Both the position numbers and the translations under genes were made by a program. Below the pieces are notes generated by a model. That model did no database searches. It was given only the letters and a program-made list of their open reading frames with translations, and was not told the origin of the DNA. Below, piece after piece: positions 1-12,865 of a DNA stretch of 64,000 nt. The stretch lies in assembly GCA_024364735.1 (NCBI GenBank), contig JAGFNQ010008719.1, positions 27,389-91,388 on the forward strand, read 5' to 3'. How positions within the stretch are numbered: the first letter of the stretch is position 1; every line of letters begins with the position of its first letter. The DNA comes from Boesenbergia rotunda (Eukaryota; Streptophyta; Magnoliopsida; Zingiberales; Zingiberaceae).

Positions 1-268
1 TCATCAGCGCCCGTAGGAAGGTGCGGCGGCGGCAGAGAATCGAAGAAAGAGTAGAAGAAGGAGGAGGAGGAGGAGGAGCTCTGGTTTCAGAATGGCACGC
101 AGAAGGGCTTCGGGCTATGGCACGCGGAGAAGAAGAAAGGAAGAGGATCGATCGGGGCGACTGCGTGCGTTGGCTACGGGCGAAGGCAGAGGAGAGAAAA
201 GCGTCGGCCTTGGCTACGAGTTAGGGCACGCAAAGAAGAATGGAAGACTTTCGGTCAATTAACCTAGG

Positions 269-306
<38 letters not shown>

Positions 307-455
307 AATCAGATTACCTAATTATATTCTATTATTTATACAATTTATCCTCATAAATTCCACCAAGGATCCAGAAAAATTTCTAAAAATTTTCCGTCAT
401 ATTCTACAAGGTTATTTCTTGATTTAAACTTTAGAATTACTTGTCGTATTTTACA
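1..455 (-). repeat. 3' LTR fragment of the LARD-type element
   Basis: This matches 7504-7949 almost base for base and includes a (TA)n TATA-like tract at 269-300 and a GGA-rich run at about 60-80. In element orientation it is the start of the U3 region and early LTR; the rest lies left of the window. The small ORF at 21-224 is duplicated at 7338-7727 and is an LTR passenger, not a gene. Confidence 0.8.
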
Positions 456-470
456 TTCTCCCCCACTAAT
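456..470 (-). other. Polypurine tract
   Basis: On the minus strand this reads ATTAGTGGGGGAGAA and abuts the LTR start TGTAAAATAC. This is the usual PPT/3'-LTR junction of plant Ty3/gypsy elements. Confidence 0.7.
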
Positions 471-650
471 AAAAATTTGGTCCTCAAATTTCGTTATTCC
501 TCATACGGCAAACATTAGCAGCTAAACTTGTCCGTACAAATCATGAGTAGTCACTCCTTTTGATACCCTAAGGTTACACCGCTACGGAACAACTAGAAAT
601 ATTAATCCAGAGGTTATCAACCAATAACCAGATACAACCGAACACCCATT

Positions 651-2903
651 TGTTGGGACCGGGTGCATGTCGACAAGGATACGGGTTCGTAAAATTTTAA
701 ATTTTTACGTGCAGCGGAAGAATTAGCATAAAATAATTTTCTAAATTATTTTAACCACGTATCTAGCATGCAACCTTATGATGTGTTGACATAATCATAA
801 ATTAAAACTTTGCGGAAAAGTAAACTAATTTACTAAGTACCTCTCGTAACTCGAAGTAAGGGACGAGATCCAACCGTAGCGTCCCTTGGAAGCTCCGCCT
901 CTATTCGCGTCCACGCCGAGTTCTCTTCGGGATGACTTCGCAAAGTCACAAGTTTTGTGCCGACGAGAACTACTAGATTATCTAAAGGCACAACTAGAAG
1001 ATCAAGAGAAAAAGAAAGGAAACTAACCACCCGAGAAACGGAATCGAATTCCGAGAAGGAAGGAGATGATCCGATTCTTTTTTCTTCTTGGTTGGCTTCT
1101 CCTTCTTCTTGGTAGCTCACGGCAACCACCTACGGATGAAATTGCGCCGGCCCTAGGGTTGGTGTGCGCCGGCCCTAGGGTTGGTGAAGGGCGCCGGCCC
1201 TAAGGGAAAGAGAGAAGGAGATGAGAAGAATAAAAGAGAGAGAGGGAGAGATTAGCTCTATCAATTGTTGATTAGGAATTAAAGGCTTCCCTTTGGTTCC
1301 TTATATAGTTACTTCTCCCTTGCCAAGTCTCCTCTTAACGGAATTAACGAAATTAGTTATAAGAATTTTATCTTATAAAATTTCTTATGACTTATTCCGT
1401 TATGCCTAGTTTTATTATAACTAATTTATAATAAAACAAATTCTTCTCTCCTTTTAAATTATGGAATAAATTTTATAAGAAATTTATAAACTTTCTTATT
1501 ATGGAAAAATCAATTCATAATTGATTTTATAAAATTAAAATAAACCAATTCGTGGATTATTTTAACTTCCATAAAATAATAAATTTCTATAAATTTATTT
1601 CTATAAATTTCTTTATACAAATTTATTTATCCATAATTTATAAAATAAATCGTGCTAGATCTATTTTATTAATTAAACCAAATAAAATGGTTTTCTCCCT
1701 TTAATGTGGCCGGCCACACCCTCTTTGGCCGGCCACTTCAAGCCCCACCAATCGCGAATTAAACTCATTTAATTCGCCCAACAAGCCTTCAAAAGACGTA
1801 GCCAATTTTAGCTTCCATTGCGCCTCTGATTAACTCAGATTCGACTTATTTCTCTTGATCGGAAAATCCAATTTTCAACTCGTTTTAAATCCCTCGGATT
1901 ACTCGTAGTGCGTGTGACTAAATAGGCTTTCGATTTAGGTTGGTCGTCTATAATCAACCAATTATAGAACGATCATGAGTGGCACCTAGTAGTACATCAT
2001 GATCCCCAATTAATCGAAAGATCAACGGTTTGACCTCAGAAGAAATTATTCTGAAACCCTTCAGCAGCTCTAATAAATCGTGCCCCATTCCCTTCACCAT
2101 CTTATACCCACTTGGTTCAGGACATGGTCTGTTTGTGTCAGTCCCCACTAGGCTGACTACGCCACACCTAGCCCAAGTAGTGTCTTTCTCGTCCTTTGGA
2201 TTTCTAATTACTCTCATGTATTTAAGAGACTCGCACTCTTAACATGATATACTCTGGTCAGAGGTTTTGAGTAACAATCCGACGATAGGTCTGGGTATAC
2301 ATCTCCTCGCGAGGAGTGGTGAATCCTTTGTAGGCTGCTCAAACATCTTCGGGCACTTTGGCTTATACCCAATCATCCTGGGTCCACACCTCCTAGGAGA
2401 TGCTTGCTTAAGATGTTAAAGTATAAGTCTCCATGACCAAGATGACTTGAACACCGCAAGTCAAAGGAACATCGCACTTAAGCTGCAGTAAGAACTTCAT
2501 TGACATATCTTTATAGATTACCATATGAAGTTTTACAGCTAGTCACTCCAATGAACTAGTTCCCTTAACTAGCATCCATGTTTATCTCTGGACATTCCAA
2601 TGTCACCAGCCAGTGAGAATCAGCTGATTAGAGAATAACCCATGCTAGTCTCAACAGAATTGATAGTGTCCGTATTTATTAATTCATCGACTAGAGATAT
2701 TTTCAATACTTCACAATTGCACATTCAGAGATAATCACTAGTTGTGATCCCATCACAAATTCTCTTATGCTGTGAATTGTATTGCGGACATTCAGTAGAT
2801 GAGTTTAAGATGCCAATTAAATACACAAGCATGTATACTCAAATAGTGAATTATCATTTATTAAAATAAATATTTACAATCATAAGGCGATTGCCTTAGG
2901 ACA
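651..2903 (-). mobile_element. Solo copia-type LTR inserted in the LARD element
   Basis: On the minus strand the segment starts TGTCCTAAGGC and ends GGTCCCAACA, with a TATA box (ACTATATAAGG, about 1299-1309) about 650 bp from its 3' end. No internal domain or second LTR is present, so it reads as a solo LTR of about 2.25 kb. Flanking 5-mers (CCATT left, CTTCT right) do not match, so a target-site duplication is not visible. It contains three GCGCCGGCCCTAGGG units (1144-1200) and a pair of GGCCGGCC palindromes (1708-1734). Small ORFs at 833-1129 and 1954-2242 lie inside and are not supported as genes. Confidence 0.6.
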
Positions 2904-4131
2904 CTTCTCTCATATCACTAACACCATTCAGTCATCACAACTGTCCAGGGTACTCAATCCTAAGATCACTGGCACTAAGTCTATACTCTGATGCTTAAAT
3001 ATAAAATGTCAAATCTAGACGTAGCACCCGAGTATCCCCAAGTCAATAACATCCTCCCAAATATCACAAATCATATATATGTATACATATCCTTCCATAG
3101 ACAAAGATAACATATAATTTAAAGATTGTTCCAATATGTCATACCATATGCTGCTATCAATAACAGACTTCCTAAACAATCAACCACCAAAGGATTATTT
3201 ATCCACCCAATGATCCATCCAAAAAGCTATAATCCGGTAGGTCCATGTCCACTAACAAAATCCTCAAAATACAACATATCATAGAGATTCGTCAATCTCA
3301 ATCCACCTCTCAACACCAGCGAGAAAATTCATGGTGATATCAACCTTATCATCCCGTGACCTAATAGATCCACGATAGGGGTATAATAACCGAAAACCAG
3401 TGGGCATCTTTGACCTCCTGATTAATGTCCAATATCTCGCCGAAAGATAAGGATACAGCTAACTCCACATCCTCCGCACCCTAGCGAGTCGTACATCCCA
3501 ATGCACCATCGAGATTATCCAATCACATACACTCAATCTATGAGTCAATATCCCTCATAGAATAGCATAACAACTAACGAGTTACACCAACCGTCGCCTC
3601 GTAATCCAATACAGTCCAATTCCTCCACTCCATGGTCAAAACCCTATAAGGTCCTATTCCATAACAAGAAGATAGAGGCGGGTTGTCTCTTAAGAGTATC
3701 TCAAGATACTCATGAAGCAATTCCTTTATTTCTTCATAAGTCATCCTCGACATCATCTAACTAGAAGTGACCTAGTCTTGTAAGTGATTTGCCTCCGTGC
3801 AAATCATAAGTCCGTAGGTACCTTCTTGGTTATTCAGACCAACTACAAGCGGTAACCCAATAGTGTTAAGCAACTAGCTCCACACTTTTCCATATTAGCT
3901 CGAATCACCCATCAACATGTACTTTCTAGGTTAACTACCAAGTACAAGTGATCCATGGTCAAAGTCCCCAAGGAACAGATTGTATCAATCCTCTACTAAT
4001 CATAATAATATGTAGCTACTGCTACCCTATTGCATCAATGCAGATCATATACTCAAAACATGACATCTAGCTTATCTGTCCAGATATACGCAACATAAGA
4101 AAACTTGTAGCGCCATGAGCTACTGTGAATT
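2904..4131. other. Interior of the LARD element, no gene seen
   Basis: This is AT-rich, non-coding sequence between the inserted LTR and the 55-bp tandem array. I see no retrotransposon protein motif in any frame, only short ORFs of about 60 residues. Confidence 0.6.
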
Positions 4132-4600
4132 GATCCAATAACATGAGAGAATTTATAATTATACATAAATATACAGGAATAACAACCTGATCCAATGACA
4201 TGAAAGAATTTCTAACCATACCTAAATACAGGAATAGTAACCTGATCCAATAACATGAAAGAATTTCTACCAATACCTAAATACAGGGATAGTAACATGA
4301 TCCAATAACATGAAAGAATTTCTACCAATACCTAAATATAGGAATAATAACCTGATCCAATAACATGAAAGAATTTCTATCAATACCTAAATATAGGAAT
4401 AGTAACCTGGTCCAATAACAAGAAAGAATTGCTATCAATACCTAAATACAGGAATAATAACCTGATTCAATGAAAGAATTTCTACTAATACCTAAATACA
4501 GGAATAGTAACATGATCCAATAATATGAAAGAATTTCTACCAATACCTAAATACAGGAATAGTAACCCGATCCAATAACATGAGAGAATTCCTAATCCTA
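4132..4600. repeat. 55-bp tandem repeat, about 8-9 units
   Basis: Units begin with variants of CTGATCCAATAACATG and contain ACCTAAATACAGGAATAGTAA. Unit starts fall near 4132, 4187, 4241, 4296, 4351, 4406, 4461, 4509 and 4564, so one unit is shortened by about 7 bp. In element sense the array lies just downstream of the primer-binding site, in the leader region. Confidence 0.85.
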
Positions 4601-4830
4601 CCTAACAAGGATAAGGGGTACAAGAGAAGAGAAGAGAAGAAATACCTGTCGCCTGAAGAAATCCCATCGCGCCAAGTCCCAAACAACCACATCGAGAAAA
4701 ATACTCCGAACAAATCCGACAAGACTCGTAAAACAAGTAGGCATCCCAAACCTACGCTCTTCTACCAAAATAAATTGGTATCGGATAGAAACCGTAAATC
4801 CACAAGTCCTCAAGGTATCCGACAACTTGA

Positions 4831-4842
4831 GCTCTGATACCA
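4831..4842 (-). other. Primer-binding site (initiator tRNA-Met)
   Basis: The minus strand reads TGGTATCAGAGC, the standard plant PBS complementary to initiator tRNA-Met, 3 nt from the LTR end at 4846. It fixes the orientation of the element. Confidence 0.85.
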
Positions 4843-4845
4843 AAA

Positions 4846-7800
4846 TGAATTGTCACGCCCCGAGACCTAGGAGTCGCTGATCCAATAGAAAATCAGACAG
4901 CACCTCCCCTGTCCGGCGGACAATTTACACATACACACCACAAATATAACAATACCACGCAGGTTATATTTGGCCTCAGGCCTCAAAATATATAGACACG
5001 ACACAAAAGCACAAGACAACTAAGTAAATCATACCTGACTGCGGACCGGTCCGACTTACGACGAAACAACCAATACACAAAAACCCCTCAGGGCACACGA
5101 CACATATGACCTATACAAATCGCTAAAATGAATATAAAATAATGCACTACAAAGTACAAAGCAAAATCCTGCGGTAGCGATGGGTAGGGACTGGCTGCTG
5201 GGCTCTTCTGGCGACTCCAAGTATCTCAACCTGAAATAAAAATATATGGCAACGGTGTGAGTCCATAAACTCAGCGAATACCCAGCAGATATGCATAGTG
5301 CGTTACAATAACAATAAGGGTCTACGCTAATACAGTCTCATATGAACAATAGGAAAGGGTATACTAAAGATACGAAATAAAAGTACATACCCGAATCCAT
5401 CTATCCTGCAGAGGGTAAAATAAATCCCTATGGAACAAGTATAACATATAATCCATGGTAAACAGGTATCCAGTATATGCATGTCAATCAAGTGCAGAAA
5501 TCAAATGCAGCAAACAATGCACGATGCAAAATATGCACATGGTGCAATGACATGTGTCACCCCTGACGCCAGTCAGGCACCGTCCACCTATCATAAATGA
5601 ACGACCGCGTGGGTAGGGCTATGACAACTGTACGAACCCTGCTATCACTGCTCCTGAGTGACCGAGTGGACAGGATGCTGGCGGAGGTCACTCTCCTACC
5701 CCAAGCAATGGGGGAGTCTAGCTCTCATCTTCTCGTGTTTCAGGACGAGAAGGGATCCCTGGCTACTACCACGCACCGGAACCACTCTCCAAATAGTGAC
5801 CGTGCGGAGCAATACAGGACAAATGCGCACACCATATGGTAGCCACTACCCCTGAGTGGATGTGTGTGCATATCCTCATGTAACTGACGACGGGCTCAGA
5901 CTACATAGGAGCCAATGATCGTCAGCATGCAATAATACAAGGATGGTGCATGATCCAAATACATATAACACTCACCAAGTCCTCAACTAACACGTCAGTG
6001 TGCTAGGTATAGGTCTGAATCCTATATCATGGGATACAAGTAATCTACTAGGTATACTGAAAAAGTAACCAGTGATCTATCCATGTCAAAATGCAAGAGG
6101 GAACATATCACTACATCTATGCACATATATATATACATGGCAACTATCGAGACTGTATGAATCTAAACGAGAGACAACCTCAAGGATAAGCAACATATAT
6201 CAAAGGCAGGTATACTAAGGCAGATATAGCATACAATCTTACAGTTATTTATAACAAACCACGCATAGCAATATGACAATATCTAAAAGATAAGTCAAAG
6301 GGTACTCACCTCCAAATGCGAAGTCCGTGAGCGACGAGAACCCCCCGTCCAGACAATCCGCGACGAGGTAGATAAGTCAATCAATATCATGTATCAAATA
6401 ACATAATTAGCTATCTACACCCAAGTAATTAGCTAATCTAACTAATCCAAACTGTATTAGGATTATTCCCAAGTACCCCGAGTTATGGATCTTAGGCTCA
6501 ACTTAGGTTAACCTAATCCAAGCAAAACTCTAACCCAATTTAGCTAACCATCAAAGTGAAGCCACTCACAAGTCACAACATAGCAACACCTAACTCAACC
6601 GAATAGTTTTGTCCAAGCTTACCAATCCAACCCAGGGTGAGATACAAGAGCAACCAGAACAGAGCAAAATCAGATCAGACTTTTGAAAGTATTAAACTAC
6701 AAGATGATAATAGAACCTATAATGCTCCATAAAACAGATGCCAATTCCAACTACCACAGGACAAAATCCATCACTCAACTAAGTCCGCTAATCCCCATCA
6801 AAACGCACAGATCCAAACTCATGACAACATCATTCCACCATCAGCTAGATCCTAAACCAAAATCACATACCAATACATTAGTATTAGAACCAATGAGGTC
6901 TATGATGAAATCAATGGAAGCTCAACAGTTACATGTTGAAACCCTTCGAGAACAACCCAGAACAACCCAAAACTTGCGGCAGAAACCAAATCCAATAACT
7001 CCTCATCAACAGACCTCTCAACAGATCAAGATCCAAACATAACATATTAAGAACAGATCCACCTCAACAAACTCCAATTCCCGACTCAAAATGTAACCCT
7101 AATTCTAAGTGAAACCAACAGATCTAAGCAAAACAGTATCACAATATCAACCAAGATCTATGCCAATAGGAACAAGATCTCACGTCAGATCAAAAATCAA
7201 CACAGAACTCGATTCAAAATAAAGATGAACCATTCAAACACCAATCGAATCATCAACCACATCCTTACCCGAATTGCCTATGACAGGATGATCTCCGCTC
7301 GGATCTAATCAGCTCAACTCCTTTTTGGTGATCCTCCTTGTCTCTGGCAGCCCTCACGTCTGAAATTAGGGCAAGAGTCTACTCTCCCCAAAGGAAACGA
7401 TGTTGGCCACCATCCCAGCCCAACTCCGGGGAGTCCACACGCGCAGATCTACCGGCACCCCTCGTCGTCCGATCTCCAATCACAAAGGAAGAGAGGAGGG
7501 GAATCATCAGCGCCCGTAGGAAGGTGCGGCGGCGGCAGAGAATCGAAGAAAGAGTAGAAGAAGGAGGAGGAGGAGGAGGAGCTCTGGTTTCAGAATCGCA
7601 CGCAGAAGGGCTTCGGGCTATGGCACGCGGAGAAGAAGAAAGGAAGAGGATCGATCGGGGCGGCTGCGTGCGTTGGCTGCGGGCGAAGGCAGAGGAGAGA
7701 AAAGCGTCGGCCTTGGCTGCGAGTTAGGGCACGCAAAGAAGAATGGAAGACTTTCGGTCAATTAACCTAGGTTATATATATATATATATATACCTCTAAT

Positions 7801-7949
7801 AAATCGGTTTACCTAATTATATTCTATTATTTATACAATTTATCCTCATAAATTCCACCAAGGATCCAGAAAAATTTCTAAAAATTTTCGTCATATTCTA
7901 CAAGGTTATTTCTTGATTTAAACTTTAGAATTACTTGCCGTATTTTACA
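4846..7949 (-). repeat. 5' LTR of the LARD-type element
   Basis: The LTR is about 3.1 kb. On the minus strand it starts TGTAAAATAC and ends GTGACAATTCA, giving TG...CA termini. A (TA)n TATA-like tract lies at 7772-7793. Its ORFs (5597-5855, 6683-7042, 7338-7727) have no recognisable domains and I do not call them genes. The GGGGCGTGACA near the terminus recurs at 12855-12865, so a related LTR family is present there. Confidence 0.75.
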
Positions 7950-9960
7950 AAGATAATACAAGTTGACCTCTCTGTACCCTTCTAATATGACATTATTGAA
8001 TTCATTTTGTCTTATTATGCATTTCCTAGCATGAAATTCAACCCTAAAGCCCGCATCACATAATTGACTCACACTAAGTAAGTTAAACTTCATATCTTTA
8101 ATTAAGAGTACTTTATGTATGGAAATTGTGGGAGATACCTCAATGGTGCCCCTACCAATAATTCTCAGTTTTTCACTATTTCCAAAGGAGACTGTCCCTT
8201 CTCTTAAGTAGCTAATAGTAGTGAACTTGCTCACATCTCCGGCCATATGTCTTGAGCATCCACTATCTACTATCCACATGGTTGAGGCCTCCTTCACCTT
8301 CACCAATACAACATGAAAAACATGCTCTTTTGGTACCCAAATTTTTGATCCATAAGCATCATTTAAAAATCTTTTAGGTACCCATGCCCTCTTGGTGTTT
8401 CCCTTAAACCCTTGTCTCCTAGATGCACCTACCCGTGAGTGAGACAAAGGTCACTTCCTTTGTCTTTGGCCTATATCCTAATCCGGCCTTGTTATAAACA
8501 GCCCTTTGACTATTAATTATCATATCTAAGTTGCTAGAGACTATTTGGAATTTTCTAAGTGCCTTTGTGAGGTCATCTACCTTTTTCCTTAGTTTCCTAT
8601 TTTCAATTTCAAAACATGAATCATGTGATGTAAGAGAACTAGCATGTAAGTCTTCCTTAAGTTTTGTAGATTCTACTCTAAGCATAGCAATCTCATCTTT
8701 TAGATCCTTAATCTTACTTCTAGCTTTAGCTAAATCCATGTTAGTGCTAGAAATGATCTTAACTAAAGTAGAGGAGGATAAGTGGTATACCTCACTTACC
8801 GAAGCTTTTGACTCGAATGATGATGATGAGGAGTCGCTTTCATCAGTGCTTGAGTTTCTTTCATCATCTGATGAGTCTGAGCGGTCCATTGCCATGAGAG
8901 CAAAATGTGAAACTTGCTCTTCTTCCTCCTCCGAGGATGATGGATCATCCCAGGTCGCCTTGAGGTTGGTGGCACCCTTCTCCTTTCCCTTCGACCTCTT
9001 CTTGTCACCTTTCTTCTTCTCCTCCTTCTTGTCATCTCTTCTCTTCAGTTGAGGGCACTCATTCTTCATGTGTCCCTCTTGGTGGCAGTTGTAGCAGATG
9101 ATGTCCTTGGCCTTACCCTTGTCTTTGAACCCTTTCCTACCATAAGACTTGTTAGAAAAACTTTTGAAGGCCTTACACATTTTCCTTACCATGAAAGCCT
9201 CTTAATCGCTATCCATGGAGGCGCTGGACTCCTCTGAGTCGGATGAGGAAGAGTAGACCACCTTCTTCTTCTCCTTCCTCTTCTTCTTCTCCTTTTCTGC
9301 AATAAAAGCTATACCTTTCTCTTTGGCCGAAACGTTAGCTTGCTCGTGCAGTTCAAATTCACAAAACAAATCGTCTAATTTAACTAAAGATAAATCCCTT
9401 GATACTTTGTAGGCATCCACCATAGATGCCCACAAGGTAGTTCTTGGGAAGGCTTGTAGGACATACCTGACGATATCTCGGTTTTCGATCTTTTCTCCAA
9501 TCACATAGAGTTCATTGATAACCTCCTTCACCCTTCCATGCAGCTGGCTGACAGTCTCGTTGCTCTTCATGGACAGGGATTGGAGTTGGGCCACGAGCAG
9601 GTTCTTCTTTGCTCTTCTGGACTCGTTTAACCCTTCGTTCAGTTCCACCAGTTTGTCCCACAGTTCTTTGGCGCTCTTGAATGACCCCACCAAATTGAGT
9701 TGCTCCTTTGAGAGCTCGCATTGAAGTGTGGTGGTGGCCTTGGCATTGGACTGCGCCCTCTTCATGACCTCTTTCAACCAGGATCTCATGGGTGTTGATT
9801 CTCCTCTTTCATCGACGGGTGCATCGAATCCATCTACAATGCTAATCCAATTTTCAATATCGTTCATAAGATAATATTGCATCCTACCTTTCCAGTACAC
9901 GAAGTCGTTCCCGTCGAAGAAGGGTGGTTGTGCAAGGTTGTATCCCTCTTGAAATGTCAT
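7950..9960 (-). pseudogene. Ty1/copia gag and protease start, interrupted (copia family A)
   Basis: Seen: from the start codon at 9960 the product has a copia gag of the UBN2 type (FFDGNDFVYWKGRMQYYL near the N-terminus, LQCELSKEQLNLVGSF further on). An acidic/basic tail follows, then one CCHC zinc knuckle (CYNCHQEGHMKNEC, about 9060-9105), then the protease motif WIVDSGCSRHMAGD (about 8240-8280) and the start of the GAG-pre-integrase region. The sequence stops at 7950, where the LARD element begins, so integrase, RT and RNase H are absent. One in-frame stop at 9202-9204 and a frameshift near 8430 break it. Role in the family: gag forms the particle and protease cleaves the polyprotein. This copy is dead. 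Confidence 0.9.
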
Positions 9961-10002
9961 TTCACTTGCTCCAGTTGACGGTGAGTTCTTCCGAAACGAA
10001 CC

Positions 10003-10015
10003 GGCTCTAATACCA
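10003..10015 (-). other. Degenerate primer-binding site of copia family A
   Basis: The minus strand reads TGGTATTAGAGCC, one mismatch from the initiator tRNA-Met PBS, 2 nt from the LTR end at 10018. Confidence 0.75.
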
Positions 10016-10017
10016 AC

Positions 10018-10944
10018 TGATAAATCGACTGGCGTGCTAGAGGGGAGGTAAATAACACTTTTTCGTTGACGTCTCTACAAGGTTGTTAGCGTAGCGGAAA
10101 CAATAATATGCAAAGGACAATAAAAACAATGCTAACAACAGAAATTTACTTGGTATCCACCCAAATGGGTGACTAATCCAAGGATCCACGCACGTACACC
10201 ACTTCCACTATGAAAAATCTCCTTCAGGTGGAGAAACCTTTACAGCGGTGTTGTTTTCCTCTTTACAGAATATGGTGATTGAAGAGAGAGGAAGATGAGA
10301 GAGCTTTTCACATGAGCAGCACTTCGGTATAGTACGGAACCGTATCTCTCACTTGCAAAAAGGTCCTCCTTTTATAAGAGAACAGGACAAACTCGCAGTC
10401 TGTCCAGCCCCGCACCAGTCGACTACCCCTGGGGCAGTCGACTGACCTAGCATTAATTGCTAGCCAACGACTAGTTTTCGGGGTATACCAGTCGACTGCC
10501 TCTGGGCCAGTCGATTGGTAGAAGGCTGAAAACCTTCTGTGAGTTTTAGCAGTCGACTCCCCTCTGACCAGTCGACTGCCCACTCACTTCCAACCATTCT
10601 TCACATACTCCTTCACGTGTGCCTTCAGGTTCACTCCCTTGGCTCACCCCTTGAAGTCATCTTCCTCTGGCTCTCATCCCTCGGATGCGCACACAAACCT
10701 TCCTTTGGCTTGCCTCCATGCCACCCTTCACGTGTGCCCTTGAAGTCCACTTCCCGGCTTGCCCTTGGAGTCCTCCTCCCTCGGCTCTCGTCCCTTGGAT
10801 ATGTTCACCATGTGTGATTCTCCAAGTCCTGCAAACTCAATCACACACATCAAATACAACATAACACTCTAACCTTAAACATATTCACACACACACACAC
10901 ATTAAAATCATGATCTTCCAATCATTTTAGGGTCGATTGCCTCA
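10018..10944 (-). repeat. 5' LTR of copia family A
   Basis: The LTR is 927 bp. The minus strand starts TGAGGCAATCGACCC and ends CGATTTATCA. A TATA box (TTATAAAAGG on the minus strand, about 10368-10378) is followed upstream by six GTCGAC-centred palindromes arranged as three pairs (10418-10576). A (CA)n tract lies at about 10889-10905. The first 42 bp of this LTR recur in plus orientation at 63959-64000. Confidence 0.8.
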
Positions 10945-10955
10945 ATAGGGAAGTC

Positions 10956-11902
10956 TGATCGGGAGCCCGAGTTGGGAACTCGGGAGATATGATCGGGAGA
11001 AATGATCAGGAGCTCGGGATAGGAGATCGAGAGACTCAGGTCGGGAGACCGGGTCAGGAGCTCAGGGACTTAGTCGGGAACTCGAGTTGGGAACTCGGGA
11101 GACTAGGTCGGGAGCCCGAGTTGGGAACTCGGAAGACTTGGTCGGGAGCTCAGGGACTTGGTCGACAGACTGGGTCGGGAGCTCGACACTCGGCAAACTG
11201 GGTTGGGAGCTCAGCGCTCGGTAGACTGGGTCGGGAACTCAGCAGACTGGGTCGGGAGCTCGACGACTTGCTCGGGAGCTCGGCGACTTGCTCGACAGAC
11301 TTGGTCGGGAGACCTGGTCGGAAGCCCGAGAGGCCCGGTCGGAATTGCAGGGGAAATTCATTAAATTGTTTAATGAAGAAAAGTGATAAGTCTCTCTTCA
11401 TTGGATGAAGAGAAGGTGAAGAGTCACATGAAAAAATATGCTCTTTATTGGCTTTAATGAAGGAAAATCAAAGAGACAAAAGACTCTTCATATTCATGGG
11501 ATGAGTATAAAAGAGAGGCTATTCATTTTGAATGATAGGGGTGTGTTTTCCTTTCTTCCCTTCCTCTCTTCTTCCTCTTCTCCCTCTTGGCCGAAACCCC
11601 TTTAGGGTTCTTGGTGGTCTTGTGAACTACCTCAAGTTGCTAGCACAACTAAGGTAGTTCTTCCCGAAGTTGAGAGATCGTGTCCGTGTGGATACGCATA
11701 GAGGCACGGACGCTTGAACGTGCAAGAGATCCGACGACACTTGGACGAGCGGGATAAACGTAAGGGCACGCTCTAAAGGTATACACTGTAGATAGATCTA
11801 TTAGATAGATGAACTTCGTACGAATTTTCTTTCGCATGGATCGCTCGAGGATTCTTGTTTCCGCTGCATTTTTTTGTGTTTTGTTGCCGGGAGAACCCAA
11901 CA
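10956..11902 (+). repeat. Truncated copia LTR, 3' half (same family as 44445-46337)
   Basis: This aligns with 45408-46337: both start at CGGGAGCCCGAGTTGGGAAC and run through a GAGCTC-rich tandem region, a TATA box (GAGTATAAAAGAG near 11507) and a common end GGGAGAACCCAACA. The first half of the 1.9-kb LTR seen at 44445 is missing here. AAGTC precedes the segment and recurs 2 nt after its end, a possible target-site duplication. Confidence 0.7.
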
Positions 11903-12865
11903 TGAAGTCCCCACAGATGCTTCAGGGTTTTTAATTTTCATTCAAGGTCATAGGTGTTGTGGTGTGTTTGCATAGCCACAGGTGTTGGACGCTTATATCT
12001 TGTCCACTCAACTTACCTAATGTAGCGGTGGTTGGTGTGTGTACAGTACAGGTCATAACATCATGCGCATATTATGCATTATGCATTTATTTATGTTTGT
12101 TGTATTTATTTGAGCTATGATTGTTAGATTTGATTGACATGCATATACGGTTATGATTTGTATTTATTATATGATCTGGAAATGTGCGACAGTGTTAACA
12201 ATTTATTGAGGTAGTAGGGGTTTTAGATCTTGCCCCTATGTGTTACATGATTTTCAGGTATGTTTTATTTGTACAGAACTACAGATGCATTTGTTTTATC
12301 TTCTTTATTCTAGAGAGAATGTATACCTTTAGTTTTCTATATACTTGTTATGCCCTTTTTATATACTATGCATTTATTTATTTCCTATACCCGTAGAGTT
12401 TCACCTGGAACTCACCATCCCTAGTCCGTCTTTTTGTTTCAGGTAGTCGATAGCTGTGTCTTGTGCCGCTAGGAGAAGATCCAATTGTCAGTCTCCCCGT
12501 TTGAGTATTATTTTTATTTGTCTTCGTACTTTCGTGTTATTTTTATCATATTGGTGTCGCTTTGGTTTTGTTGTCATTTCGGAGGATATTTGATTTTTTG
12601 ATAGACGTGTATTTAATTGCTTCCACTGGATTTTTGAATTGTTGCATTCTAGTTTATGAAGGTTATTTATTATGTTTATCATACAAATTAATTAACTGTG
12701 AGGTGGTGGTGATTTCTCTTATTTCTAATTGTATAGATGTCAGGTGAGTGTGGCTGTGTTTTATATGTGTGTGGAGGGATGCATGTATTAAGTTTCAGAT
12801 TGTCCACCGTATAGAGGAGATGTTACCCGATTTCTAAGTGAGCACGGATCTTTGGGGGCGTGACA
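11903..12865 (+). repeat. LTR-like fragment ending GGGGGCGTGACA
   Basis: This is AT-rich non-coding sequence. It ends in the same GGGGCGTGACA motif as the LARD LTR (near 4851 on the minus strand) and shares short stretches with it. I read it as the 3' end of a related LTR in plus orientation. The ORFs at 12488-12747 are unsupported. Confidence 0.4.

Larger units (their letters stand above)
1..7949 (-). mobile_element. Non-autonomous Ty3/gypsy-like LTR element (LARD-type), 3' LTR cut by window edge
   Basis: Seen: bases 1-455 and about 7504-7949 are near-identical direct copies that both end with the minus-strand LTR start TGTAAAATAC. The left copy is followed by a purine-rich tract (456-470, minus strand). 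The right LTR (4846-7949) is preceded in element sense by a primer-binding site matching initiator tRNA-Met at 4831-4842. The element therefore reads on the minus strand, with its 5' LTR on the right and its truncated 3' LTR on the left. The interior (471-4845) has no gag or pol ORF I can recognise, only a 55-bp tandem repeat and an inserted LTR. Inference: a large retrotransposon derivative mobilised by proteins from elsewhere. It is inserted in the copia pol sequence that starts at 7950. Ty3/gypsy assignment rests on LTR/PPT style alone. Confidence 0.7.
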
